NCBI GenBank assembly: GCA_903813345.2
Contig: CAIIXF020000012.1
Coordinates: forward strand, 25,184,184 to 25,248,183
Direction: 5' to 3'
From: Owenia fusiformis
Lineage: Eukaryota; Annelida; Polychaeta; Sabellida; Oweniidae
Length of the DNA stretch: 64,000 nt
Each line of letters starts with the position of its first letter. Position 1 is the stretch's first letter. Under the pieces are notes generated by a model that did no database searches, was not told the origin of the DNA, and worked only from the letters and a program-made list of their open reading frames with translations. The position numbers and the translations under genes are program-made. Shown piece after piece: positions 52,540 to 62,319 of the stretch.

Positions 52540-54600
52540 GTTACAGTAGACGAACACCAATTGCTGGCCGCAATCCATAAAGAGCTTTGTTCACAGAAAT
52601 ATACATGTAACATTATGTTACTACTTTTGGTGGCGACATAAAAATCAAATCATTGCTGAGTAAGTACACTTTACTAAGAACTATGAATATATCACCTTAT
52701 CAATGCTGAATTAATTGGCAACTTGTTACTTGAAAGTTAGCATTATTATATTGATCAAAACTAAATTGATAGAATATTAACTATTTTCCCAGTAGTCACA
52801 GAACATAAATTACCAAACACATGTAAACAAGACCACTGTTCCTGGTGTTGCAGCCCAAGATCTGCTTTGCTGAAAATACAAAAAGATGCTGTAATACTCA
52901 GATAATATAACAATGTAAACAAATTGCCAAAAAAGAATCAATTAGGAGGGATGGAGTAAGGTAGTAATACATTTTAACTAGACAATACAAAACTGCTTCC
53001 AGCATTGCATCCATTGTGTGCCTTCTGCCAAGTTCATACTTCTGGCTAAATTGTGATTTTGTGCAAGGAGAAAATCAATTTATTAGTATCTTCTATGCAA
53101 TAGTAGTAGTTGTTGTCCAAAGCAGTAGAAGTCAGCATCTCTCTTAAAACCACCTATATTGAGAAAAGTTGTTTTAATGACTACCTTAACTCCAAAGCAA
53201 GCAAGGGATTATCATTTGCAAAACCTGAACAATTTGCTTTAAACAATCAGAGTCTAGGTCATAAATACCTATACAGTTGATTGCTTTTTGGACCAAATCA
53301 TGGTCACATTTACACTGACCTCAACACAAGAAAAAAATAGTTGAAAACTAAAAATTGGCTACAAATAGGCTACAACACAGAGAACCATCTTCCAGCTCGC
53401 ACCAAAAAAAGAATTGAAAATTGAAACCTAAAAACTGAGACTAACATACTTAGTATGTTAACTCTCAGGTGAAAGTGAATTTATAAAAACAATATGAAGA
53501 CAACATTTCCAAATATGGCGCACATCTCTTCCATTTTGAAATGAACCATTGGTGGATTCCACTATTCTTTCATTTCAGAACATAGAACCTGTTAGGAAGC
53601 TTTCAAGCCAACCACACCTTAACAAAAGATCAAACATTGGGTGACCGTCCCCTCGCTCATGCTGTATGCTGTCCAGAGAGATTAAGAAGAATTACAAGAA
53701 TGCCATCCTTGGCCATGCATCATTAGGATACATCACATTAAAAAGATGAAATACAAGACCAGACCACTATCAATTCCTGATAGTATCTTTACTGTAACAC
53801 TGATAAGCAATGTCTACCTACCTAAAGAGTACAAGGGTAACATGTATCAACTCCAATGCCGTTCCTGTACAGTAACCATGTGAACCCTAGCTGCTTCCTC
53901 ACAAGATCTTAAGAATCACACTATATCCATCATAGCCAACTAATCGTCACTGATGCTTGAAAGCAAAAATGAGTGGACCATCACCAGAATTCACCGAGAC
54001 CCCTCGGGAACTATCAAATGCACACCGGCACCACAGCAATACATTGACCTGCATCCTGGTGGGTGCAGGTCGACCACGTTTACTAACGAGTAACTGTGGC
54101 TTTCATCAACCATCAGAATATAGGCGAAACAAGAACCAAGTTCAACAATAAGAATCCAACATGGAAACTGTTGGGTTGGGACTTACAAGGAATTGATACC
54201 TGAAACCCATGCATCTAGAGATTGATAGACACTGATCATCAGATTCACAGTGGAGATACCACAAGGAACATCAAATGGTATGATCAAGTAAGCCAGAGCT
54301 CTCAATGCAATGGATCAGAATGACCCATGCTCAACGATGCCATTCTTAGATATTCCTCAAAATCAATCGGGACAACATAAAACATGAACAAAGGAAGGCC
54401 TCCCAATACTTGATCTCGTGTTAAGACATGTTCAGCCATCCAGCTTCATAGCAGACTCCACATTCCTCCACTCCAGAATAATGGGCTGGCCAACAAAATC
54501 TACCGGTTCATTCAAAATGGAAGGTGCCCCACTAAACGAGAAGAACCTGCCTCCCACCCATAGATGGAAATTATTGTCTAGCTGGAGATGACTCTTTAAA
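52540..54600. other. Unique-looking 2-kb stretch, no gene assigned
   Basis: Base composition becomes more balanced between about 53,560 and 54,560 than in the flanks, as in an exon or a non-coding RNA. CATTTCAG|AACATAG at about 53,575 looks like a splice acceptor on the plus strand. Short open frames exist (53,957-54,151 plus; 54,432-54,686 minus), but neither resembles a protein family I know, and the minus one begins inside a microsatellite. I leave it unassigned. Confidence 0.4.
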
Positions 54601-54601
54601 T

Positions 54602-54656
54602 GACATAAAAAATACAACATAAAAAATACAACATAAAAAATACAACATAAAAAATC
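54602..54656. repeat. 14-bp microsatellite, about four copies
   Basis: The unit AACATAAAAAATAC is repeated almost perfectly about four times. Confidence 0.9.
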
Positions 54657-54889
54657 AAGATTACTTAACTTGGGTGACAGGAACATTGCAACTCATCAGG
54701 GGTCGTGTTAAAGTAGTTTCCAGTATACGGGTCATCTTGGCTTGGCTTCCCATATGTGGCTCACACTCAAGCAAGTGATTAATCTTCCAGAGGGTGGCTT
54801 GGTTTTCAGTAGGTAGGTCATCTCCACCTGGATTCCTATGGGTGGCTAGGTTTCCATTTGTGGCTTGATGCTTATTTGTGGCTCATCTT

Positions 54890-55494
54890 GCAGCAGGAGA
54901 CTTATCTTCCAGCAGGCAACTCATCTTCCAGCAGGCGACTCATCTTCCAGCAGGCGACTCATCTTCCAGCAGGCGACTCATCTTCCAGCAGGTGATTCAA
55001 ATTCCAGCAGGGGACTCAACTTCCAGCAGGGGACTCATCTTCCAGCAGGTGACTCATCTTCCAGCAGGCGACTCATCTTCCAGCAGGTGACTCATCTTCC
55101 AGCAGGTGACTCATCTTCCAGCAGGCAACTCAACTTCCAGCAGGTGACTCATCTTCCAGCAGGCGACTCATCTTCCAGCAGGCGACTCAACTTCCAGCAG
55201 GCAACTCAACTTCCAGCAGGCAACTCAACTTCCAGCAGGCAACTCAACTTCCAGCAGGCGACTCATCTTCCAGCAGGCGACTCATCTTCCAGCAGGCGAC
55301 TCAACTTCCAGCAGGGGACTCAACTTCCAGCAGGGAACTCAACTTCCAGCAGGCAACTCATCTTCCAGCAGGCAACTCAACTTCCAGCAGGCGACTCAAC
55401 TTCCAGCAGGCGACTCAACTTCCAGCAGGCGACTCAACTTCCAGCAGGCGACTCAACTTCCAGCAGGCGACTCAACTTCCAGCAGGTGCCTCGG
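54890..55494. repeat. 19-bp minisatellite, about 31 copies
   Basis: The unit CATCTTCCAGCAGGCGACT, with CAA/CAT and GGCGA/GGCAA/GGTGA/GGGGA variants, repeats at exactly 19-bp spacing (CTTCC at 54,906, 54,925, 54,944 and so on). A degenerate prologue (GTGGCTTGG, GTGGCTCAT) extends back to about 54,740. Since 19 is not a multiple of 3 and the unit lacks stops in the plus frames, it generates a long artificial ORF with a 19-residue repeat. I do not call that ORF a gene. Confidence 0.93.
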
Positions 55495-55615
55495 TCTTCC
55501 AGAGGCCAGCTTGGATCCCTTTTTGTGGTTCAGATTCTAGTGGGCTTCTTAACTCCAGGCTAAAGGTAAATCTGAAAGAAATACTGAACATTAGGAAATG
55601 AAATACTGTACTTAC

Positions 55616-55785
55616 TTGAACAGGATCCTAGAGACATATCCCATCCTCGACCTGAGTCACCAGAAGTAGTCACAACGATATGGTTTGTGCACAAATGCTG
55701 CAGACAGATTGTTCCGATTGTAGTTCCTATCCAACATTTCTCGGACAAGACAGAACTTTACATCTCCAAGGTCAGAGGAGTGCAT
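55616..55785 (-). other. Candidate spliced exon, minus strand (170 nt)
   Basis: On the minus strand an acceptor-like TGTACTTTCAG is followed by ATGCACTCCTCTGACCTTGG, and 170 nt later by a strong donor-like TTCAA|GTAAGT. The frame from that ATG is open for 41 codons before TGA, so the exon would be mostly non-coding or terminal in that frame. A second segment near 52,175-52,200 has the same reverse-strand end (GGATCCTGTTTAA|GTAAGT), which suggests duplicated exon-donor units. A spliced non-coding transcript is the simplest reading. Confidence 0.35.
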
Positions 55786-57370
55786 CTGAAAGTACATACA
55801 AAAAAGAAAAGTCAGTACAGCTCTGAGAAGCATAATAGTTTACTAAGATGCTTTCAAATGCAATGACCTGAAATAGCCTGCTGTCCACTCATGAGTATAC
55901 ACACAAAAGTGAGAAAATTCTTTTGCAACCACTACACAAAAAGTGAGAAATGTAGCATTATCAGCTTTTTCAACAAATAGTAATCAGGGCGCAGTATCCA
56001 AACTGCGTGCATACTATGCAAGCAGTTTGAAAACCTAACAAACTGCATGCCTTTCAACATTGCATTAAGCAACTTGGAGTCCATGTTTTCAAACATCATT
56101 TTAAGACATAAATTCTGCATTGTTTTATAGTTTCATATGTCCATTCGGTGTAGATTATTTGATTCTACCATGTGATAGCGGAAACTATGTCCAGATGAAC
56201 GTAGGTTTTAGAATTTAAGCAGATTAATAAAAAATTGTCATCATGTTTTGATAACCGACACATTAGCTGATGTCAAACTTTTCACAGATACAGAAAATAC
56301 TTGGATTTTGTTTCATATAGGTAAATCTCAACCAAGTCATGTACATGTACAATTTCGTATTAAGTCAGATGATCATGAGAGAAAAAAGTAAAAAGTAATA
56401 AAACACAAACTGCATGCCTATTTTACCAGAAAATACAAACTGCGTGCATACTCTTCAAAAAGATTTCAAATTACATTAATGCCTTGTATAATGGTATAAT
56501 GGCTTAATATAATTTGTATTGATCTCGATCACCACAGTCCTGTCAACCCTAACGCATTAGGAGTGATTGTCATGCATTTGCTGGAAAAAAGAAATCGCGC
56601 GTCAATTTAGTGTGTATGATCAAATATGACTCAAATCATGCATTATGTTGATATTTTTAAAAATCATTTTTCATAAAACGTCGATACGATAAAAATCAGA
56701 AAGCATTTGGTTCGGTCTTTGTACGCCATTGCCATTTATGTCACGCATTTGGTCCGAAATATGTGTACAGTGCTGTAACAAATTAATTGATAAGTCGTAT
56801 AGATGGCATATTTTCTTGAATTTTAACATTTAATGTCCAAAACTCCCACAAACTGCAGAAAAGTATACACTCTAAATCATATTTACCAAAATGAGTGTTC
56901 AAGGCTTCATACCAGCGTATGCATAATGCATTTGTCACGAGTTTGAGCTGAAATTTCGCTAAAATGAAGTAAAGCTAATCTCCGCCAGGCTTGTTTATTG
57001 TGGTTAGCTTTTATGGTAAGTGCTCAGAAGCAAATAATTCATGTGCGCAAAATAATCAAATAATCTGATTGGTTGAAACTTTGCTTTTTCGCACGATGTG
57101 TGCATCGGTTTTTTCTAGTGATTTCATTTCATTCCATGGAGTTTGCGTTTCAGTGTACCTTCCGCAAAAATGGAGGACCAATGACAGAATTAACAGGTAA
57201 AATCACTTTTAAGAGAACTTTTTACCTATAATAGCAAAACTTTTGTTTTATTTGTGCATTCTGTCTATTAGATTAGAGTCTCAAGGGTATGTAGGCAAAT
57301 TCATTTTGGTAGGAGCCCTCTATCTAGTTTGAAAACGCACCATCTATTATTTTGTATCAGCACTATATCA
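55786..57370. other. Intergenic stretch upstream of the 57.4-kb exon
   Basis: No gene is assigned. It contains a segment at about 56,667-56,752 (CATTTGGTTCGGTCTTTG, GCCATTGCCATTTATGTCA) that is also present in the same orientation at about 61,918-61,975. A possible ATG exon with a CAG|GTAAAA donor lies at about 57,171-57,197, but its first ATG meets TGA after four codons. Confidence 0.5.
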
Positions 57371-57523
57371 CCCCGGGTGATCAATATCCTGTGTTCCGAA
57401 TTTCGTACCAGCAAGTCAGTGACCCGAGTTGTGTTTTTACTGAATCCCGATAAATATGGCGTCTCGTTCGCCACTGGACGAGCCAGGTGACGAAAATGTG
57501 TCAAACAAATCAGATAGCATAAG
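57371..57523 (+). CDS. First exon of an unidentified gene (copy 1)
   Basis: A leader (CACCCCGGGTGATCAATATC ... CTGAATCCCGATAA) precedes an ATG at 57,456 in good initiation context (AAATATGGCG). The coding part is 68 nt: 22 codons plus two bases, beginning MASRSPLDEPGDENV and ending KSDSI, then a strong donor AAG|GTAAGA. An inverted paralogue at 61,678-61,850 keeps the leader almost base for base, the ATG, the same 68-nt length, the SDSI ending and the donor, while the intervening codons differ. Conservation of frame, length and splice site supports a real exon. The downstream exons are not identified and no function can be assigned. Confidence 0.55.
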
Positions 57524-58163
57524 GTAAGAATGAATATAGAGTAATGCATTCGGTGCTGGAATATGTTTTCAACATGTTCCTAAACGATTATCCATATGTG
57601 TAGGCTATTAATGCAAATCGAAGCATGAAACCAACATGACCCAATTCGAAAAGCTCGCAGAAAACGATATCAGCGAGTCGTTCTTTGCCTTCTGTAAGTA
57701 ATGATGGATACTCTGAGCATTGTATAACTGTAAATTATACCTTATTAGTATGTCTCAACTTGTTCTATGTTTGAATCCAAGCTATTATCTTTCATAAGCG
57801 TCATAGAAGTCGTTGAAAGATATATTCCATTCTACCGAATAGGAATAGTCATTGTCCCGAAGCTACAGAATAAGATTATATATATTTTGTATACTTTGAA
57901 AGCTAATTTGGTGCTACCTTTCTTGTTATTATTTTACAAATTCAAGATCGAATTTCCCTGTATATTGATTTCCACATTGGCATTGAACTGCAAATACAGG
58001 GTGTCCCAAAAAGTGTACCCACTTTATAGAAGGAATATAACTATTCAAAAAAAATTGAACTTTTCACATGATTAGGATGCTCTCAATTAGATTTTTAAAA
58101 ATAAAAAATGTGTGCAAATCAAAACATTGCATTGCTGTCTGGTACAACCACGATGACCATTTA
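57524..58163. other. Intron-like sequence with a mariner-type terminus
   Basis: Similarity to the inverted paralogue continues to about 57,705 (GCCTTCTGTAAGTAATG against GACCTTCTGTTAGTTAATG). At 57,995 TA is followed by CAGGGTGTCCCAAAAAGT, the form of terminus known from mariner-like elements. No matching opposite end was found nearby, so this is probably a solo or truncated end. Confidence 0.5.
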
Positions 58164-58464
58164 CAGGCCCGTATCCAGGATTCACCATTGGGGAGCGGTT
58201 TTACCAAGGGTGGAGTTTTTGCCAAGGGGGGGGGGGGCTTTTTGACAGTTTTGATAGCACGATCGTATATATAGTATCAGTATCTCAATGATAATACCTC
58301 AATTTGAGGTTTATTTGAGCCTAGCCTTCTACTATAAGTATGATCTGGCTGGCATCTGTTGTTTTGGCAAAAAATCATGTGAAAAGTGCTCAGAATGGTG
58401 AAAAACTGCAAGTTTTTGAGAGAATTTCTGACCAGCCCCCCCCCCCCTCCTATCTGCGGGCCTG
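58164..58464. mobile_element. 301-bp MITE with G-tract arms and ATTTA target duplication
   Basis: The ends CAGGCCCGTATCCAGGA and TCCTATCTGCGGGCCTG are imperfect inverted repeats, each followed inward by a long G run (left) or C run (right). ATTTA directly flanks both ends (58,159-58,163 and 58,465-58,469), consistent with a 5-bp target duplication. No coding capacity. I recall similar GGCCCGTA-plus-poly-G elements from several marine invertebrate genomes. Confidence 0.82.
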
Positions 58465-59039
58465 ATTTAATAAATTATGCATGGATCCTGCCATTACCTT
58501 AGCAATGCTATCGTGAAAGCCTGGTGTGACCGTCGCCTTTATGTGACATTTATGGCTTACTAAGTGAAGACTTTTTAGCCTGTTGTCAATATTATTATAT
58601 TTTTATGGGTATATTGTAATGCCTACTCTAACAGTGACAACGTTGAAATATATTACAATACCTGGCATATACCTGCTATATGATATGCTATATTTTTTGT
58701 CAATCCCTGGTTTTTGTGACAATGTTAAAATATATCATAAAAATGCCTGCTACAGTATGTGCAATGTGGATTGTGAAATGACCATTCTTTGAAGGTGTTG
58801 CAACATAGTCTCATAATTTACACATGTTGTATTGTACTCTCATCCTCTGATGTGTGTGGCCTCTTGACAATTTTCACATATTTTAACATGGGAAATCCTC
58901 AATTAATCAAATCCACTACTCATTTATTAATTACTCAGACTAGAAAAAAATCAGTCAAGTTGGCAAAGTATCAATATTATCAAATGCATTCAATTCTTAT
59001 TTTTTGATAAATTAAGATATCACACGTGAGTATACACTG
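58465..59039. other. AT-rich spacer with a diverged direct repeat
   Basis: GACAACGTTGAAATATATTA and GACAATGTTAAAATATATCA lie about 80 bp apart (near 58,637 and 58,718), each followed by an AATGCCTG/AATACCTGG-like tail. No gene is supportable. Confidence 0.45.
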
Positions 59040-59054
59040 CTTCTGTTCGGTAAC

Positions 59055-59229
59055 TGGTCAACTCAACCCCAAGTCAACTCAACCCAAGTCAACTCAACCC
59101 TTAGTCAAGTCGACCCCAAGTCAAGTCGACCCTTAGTCAAGTCGACCCCAAGTCATCTCGACCCTTAGTCAACTCGACCCCAAGTCATCTCAACCCTTGG
59201 TCATCTCAACCCTTAGTCAACTCGACCCC
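59055..59229 (+). repeat. Left terminal array, 16-bp unit
   Basis: About eleven units alternate CCCCAAGTCAACTCAA, CCCTTAGTCAAGTCGA and similar. The AACTCAACC and AAGTCGACC sub-types are interspersed. The array is the approximate reverse complement of the right terminal array. Confidence 0.9.
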
Positions 59230-59624
59230 ACCATAAAAAACAAATAGATGTACTATTTTCATGGTATGATATTGATGAATTTTGAAAGAATGAGGGACTA
59301 AAATGCTAATTTTCCAAAATAAAATTATCAACTATTGAAGTTTGTGCTTAATGCATTTATAATTTTTATAAATATGACATTTATTTACCAAAATAATATT
59401 TGATTAATCTTAATAGGGCTATTCGCGATGCTATACATATATTTCACCCCTTCATATTTGAGCTTGTTTTATCTCTCTGAAATAAAAAAAATTATCTATA
59501 CACTTTATTGTTATACCGAAATTGTTGCAACAGTATTTTTGACAACAGGTAACTTATGCAACATGTGCATTGTGCCAACATCCATCCACTATTTTGTATT
59601 GAATGATTTTTTATTTTGATAATA

Positions 59625-60080
59625 ATAATAAACAATAAACAATATGATATAGTTCAAATCGTCCTTCTGATCTATAGGCGATAGAAATGTTTATTTTTTG
59701 AAGCTAGATTTTAAAACAAGGCTGAACAAAGAATGGGATTTATGATTTTACAATTTCCATTATCGTACCCATGTCATGTGTAATAAATAACAAGATTAGG
59801 ATTTTATAACAATAAACAATATGATCCAGTTCAAATCTTCCTTCTGATCTACAGGCGGTAGAAATGTTTATTTTTTGAAGTAAGATTTTAAAACAAGACT
59901 GAACAAACAATGGGATTTATGTTTTTCTATTTTCCATTATCTTACTCATATGTCAGGTGTCATAAACAATCAGAATGGGATTTTACGATCCAGTTCTAAT
60001 CTTAGTTTTGATCTATAGGTGACAGAAATGTTTTTTTCTATTAAGTTTGATTTCAAACCAAACTGCACAAACAATGGGAT
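59625..60080 (+). repeat. ~172-bp tandem repeat, three copies, inside the Foldback-like element
   Basis: AACAATATGATCCAGTTCAAATC-like starts lie near 59,638, 59,812 and 59,985. Each continues with GATCTATAGGCGATAGAAATG, TTTTTTGAAG and ACAAACAATGGGATT. The third copy is shortened. Confidence 0.85.
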
Positions 60081-60164
60081 TATATTGTACGGGTGACCGG
60101 AAAAAAAGGAGACCATTGAAGTAATCAATTTCTCCTAAACTAGACAAGTGCCATCAATGAAATT

Positions 60165-60460
60165 TTGCATACACTGGAACAGTTATATGGAAATTTGTTA
60201 CTGAAGGTTTCAATACAAGCATTCAACTGGTTCAGGAGCTATGATCATTTACATAACATGCTCCAAATAGGCACAATTGAGACCAACGCAGAGTTGGATT
60301 CATATGGCAAACTACCCTTACATGTTCTGCCCTCTATGGCATTATTATGGCATTACATATAGCAGTGATTGCCTTCTTTAGGTCAACAATAGTCTGAGGA
60401 TTGTTTTGGTATAGATTGTCTTTCAAATATCCATACAAAAAGAAATCAGCAGGATTCAAG
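60165..60460 (-). pseudogene. Tc1/mariner-type transposase C-terminus, left arm
   Basis: Read on the minus strand, this arm encodes NPADFFLYGYLKDNLYQNNP followed by a QTIVDLKKAITAI-like run. This is recognisable as the conserved region after the last catalytic acid in Tc1/mariner-superfamily transposases (PxDFFLWGYLKD...). A stop follows soon after. The DNA-binding domain and the catalytic DDE/D core are absent, so it cannot encode an active enzyme. Confidence 0.72.
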
Positions 60461-60720
60461 TCTAGGCTGTAATGGCAATGAAGGGTTATCTGACATGTGG
60501 TTCATCATCCTGTTGCCAAAGTGCTGATTTACCCAATCTTAAGAGTCACTTTAGGTATTGGGCATAGTGCCATGTTACTAAAACCACTATATGGCACAAT
60601 TAAATCCCATATGGAAACCAAGGGCTGCCCAAAACCTCCTTAGGATGATACTGTAACTGAGTGGGACCACTGAGTCAGAAGCCATAGGTCAGATAAGCTT
60701 CGTCTCCATACACCTCAAAT

Positions 60721-60921
60721 TTGAATCCACCTGATTTCTTTTTGTGGGGCAATTTGAAAGACAATGTGTACCAAAACAATCCTGAGACAATTGCTGACCT
60801 AAAGGTGGCAATAAATGCTAAATGTAATGCCATAACAAGGTCGGAATATGTAAGGGTATTTGCCAAATGTATCCAGCTCTGCGTTGGTCTCAATTGCGCC
60901 TATTTGGAGCATGTTATGTAA
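60721..60921 (+). pseudogene. Tc1/mariner-type transposase C-terminus, right arm
   Basis: A 66-codon plus-strand frame contains NPPDFFLWGNLKDNVYQNNP and then a PETIADLKVAINAKCNAI-like stretch and a C-terminal hydrophobic tail. It is the inverted counterpart of the left arm and closer to the usual family motif (FFLWG). It covers only the end of the protein, and the N-terminal helix-turn-helix and catalytic triad are missing. The similarity in both arms shows a once-coding sequence that was duplicated in inverted orientation. Confidence 0.75.
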
Positions 60922-61109
60922 ATGATCATAGCTCCTGAACCAGTTGACTGCTTGTATTGACACTTTCAGGAACAAATTTCCATAGAACTGTCCTGATGTA
61001 TGCAAAATTTCATTGATGTCACTAGTCTATTTTAGGAGATATTGCCTATTTCAATGGTCTCCTTTTTTTCCGGTCACCCTAATCTACTTAAAACAAGTAA
61101 AATCATTTG

Positions 61110-61282
61110 GGTCGACTTGACTAAGGGTTGAGTTGACCAAGGGTTGAGATGACTTGGGGTCGAGTTGACTAAGGGTCAAGATGACTTGGGGTTGACTTGA
61201 CTTAGGGTTGACTTGACTTGGGGTCAACTTGACTAAGGGTTGAGCTGACTTGGGTTGAGTTGACTTGGGGTTGAGTTGACCA
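61110..61282 (-). repeat. Right terminal array, 16-bp unit (inverted)
   Basis: GGGTTGAGTTGACTTG and GGGTCGACTTGACTAA units, about eleven copies, mirror the left terminal array. The last unit runs into GACCAGGAAGC, the element end. Confidence 0.9.
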
Positions 61283-61677
61283 GGAAGCCTTCTGTTCATT
61301 ATGATTCAATAGTCTATAAGCATTTATCCATGAAGTGCATCGGAACACTGGCGATTCCTATTCGGTACTATGGAATATATCTTATTAAAGCCTTCTAGGA
61401 CGCTTATGCAAAGAAATGGTTTACATTCACTGGAAGCACGAGTTGGTACATACTTTGAACGTCTACCCAGCAATTATACCATGATAACAGTTTATCTCAT
61501 TAACTAACAGAAGGTCAAAAACTGCTCGGTGACATACTTTCAAGCGAGCGTTGAAAATGAGGTCACGTTTACTGATGCTTCGATTAGCAGTAATGCCCAA
61601 CGCATATGGATAAACAACTAAGAAAATGTTGCAAACATATTTAGGCACCGAATGCGCCACTCTATATTCAGTCTTAC

Positions 61678-61850
61678 CTTATGCTGTCAGAAAGTTTTGA
61701 ATAATTGTCGACATCAACATCGTCTGTTGTCAAATTAGCCGCCATATTTGTCGGGATTCAGTAAAACACAACTCGGGTCACTGACTTGCTGGAACGAAAT
61801 TCGGAACACAGGATATTGATCAGCCGGGGTGTATATATATAACTCATTTG
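61678..61850 (-). CDS. First exon of an unidentified gene (copy 2, inverted)
   Basis: On the minus strand the leader CACCCCGGCTGATCAATATC ... CTGAATCCCGACAA is nearly identical to the leader at 57,371. The ATG at 61,745 (AAATATGGCG context) opens 68 coding nucleotides: MAANLTTDDVDVDNY ... LSDSI, then AAG|GTAAGA. It matches copy 1 in length, phase, C-terminal SDSI and donor, and the intron side remains similar to about 61,490. The middle codons have diverged (acidic here, mixed in copy 1). It faces copy 1 across 4.2 kb, so at least one copy is probably detached from its downstream exons. Confidence 0.55.
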
Positions 61851-61917
61851 TTCCATAATATTTACACCTCGCTTTTTATGAAATGCTGATATGGTAAAAA
61901 TCCGAACGGCGAAACAA

Positions 61918-61975
61918 GCAAACGCATTTTATTCGGTCTTTGCACACCATTGCTGTAAATGTCAGGCATTTACAC
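61918..61975 (+). repeat. Second copy of a promoter-proximal segment
   Basis: ATTCGGTCTTTGCACACCATTG and TAAATGTCAGGCATTTA match the segment near 56,680-56,752 (TTCGGTCTTTGTACGCCATTG, TTATGTCACGCATTTG) in direct orientation, although the neighbouring first exons are in opposite orientation. Confidence 0.6.
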
Positions 61976-62291
61976 AATTTCCTTTTTATTAGGGAACCTG
62001 TTCACATGTATAAATATTATTGAGTACCCAATATGCCGGAGTCGTGAAATATCACAAAATCAAATTCTAAAATGACCTTAAATATCCGCACCTTCCACAT
62101 ATGATATCCGCATCCGCTTGTTTTTGTATAGAACAGTCTGTATAGAGTGGAAATGGGCCAAAAGAATTTCACGAGACAAAAATGGTGACCATTTTTAAAA
62201 TAGGAGAGCATTGGAACCAGGAGTCCTAACAGGGTTTTCTATATTCACTGGTACTGACCTAGGTACGCTAACAATACGTCAGCGTAACAAG

Positions 62292-62319
62292 ATGGAAGAA
62301 CTTCCGGGCTTCATTTTCG
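62292..62319 (+). CDS. Possible short first coding exon
   Basis: ATG at 62,292 (AACAAGATGG context) opens MEELPGFIF and reaches a donor-like TTCG|GTATGA. An ETS-type CTTCCGGG lies inside. It is divergent from the exon at 61,745, with about 550 bp between the two ATGs, so a shared bidirectional promoter is conceivable. Evidence is thin: one short frame and one donor. Confidence 0.22.

Larger units (their letters stand above)
60090..61080. mobile_element. Palindromic mariner-type element nested in the Foldback-like element
   Basis: The ends GGGTGACCGGAAAAAAAGGA (continuing GACCATTGAA) are perfect inverted repeats for about 30 bp, and the arms stay similar for about 385 bp each (60,091-60,475 and 60,700-61,079) round a loop of about 220 bp. 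TA lies at both boundaries, as expected for the Tc1/mariner superfamily. Both arms contain the 3' end of a transposase gene facing inward. This is therefore a head-to-head derivative that lost the catalytic region. Confidence 0.82.
59049..61288. mobile_element. Foldback-like element with tandem-repeat inverted termini and a 9-bp target duplication
   Basis: The direct repeat CTTCTGTTC lies immediately outside both ends (59,040-59,048 and 61,289-61,297). The termini are inverted arrays of a 16-bp unit (CCAAGTCAACTCAACC and variants): left about 59,055-59,229, right about 61,110-61,282. Long inverted termini made of short tandem repeats plus a 9-bp target duplication are the known hallmarks of Foldback elements. 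The loop carries a ~170-bp tandem repeat and a nested palindromic mariner-type element. No transposase for the outer element is visible. Confidence 0.78.

Noticed and set aside
54432-54686. 84-codon minus-strand ORF as a gene
   Set aside because: Its first third is translated from the 14-bp microsatellite, and the remainder matches no family I can recognise.
54865-55563. 232-codon ORF with a 19-residue repeat
   Set aside because: It is generated by a 19-bp minisatellite lacking stops in the plus frames. Variants do not favour third-codon positions because the frame rotates with every unit.
55560-55748. GDSG motif in a minus-strand frame, resembling a trypsin-type active site
   Set aside because: The surrounding residues do not fit a serine protease, the frame starts with TTG, and it ignores the acceptor and donor sites that define the exon.
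59049-61288. LTR retrotransposon or Helitron
   Set aside because: The ends are inverted, not direct, there is a 9-bp target duplication, and no reverse transcriptase, integrase or Rep/helicase frame is present.
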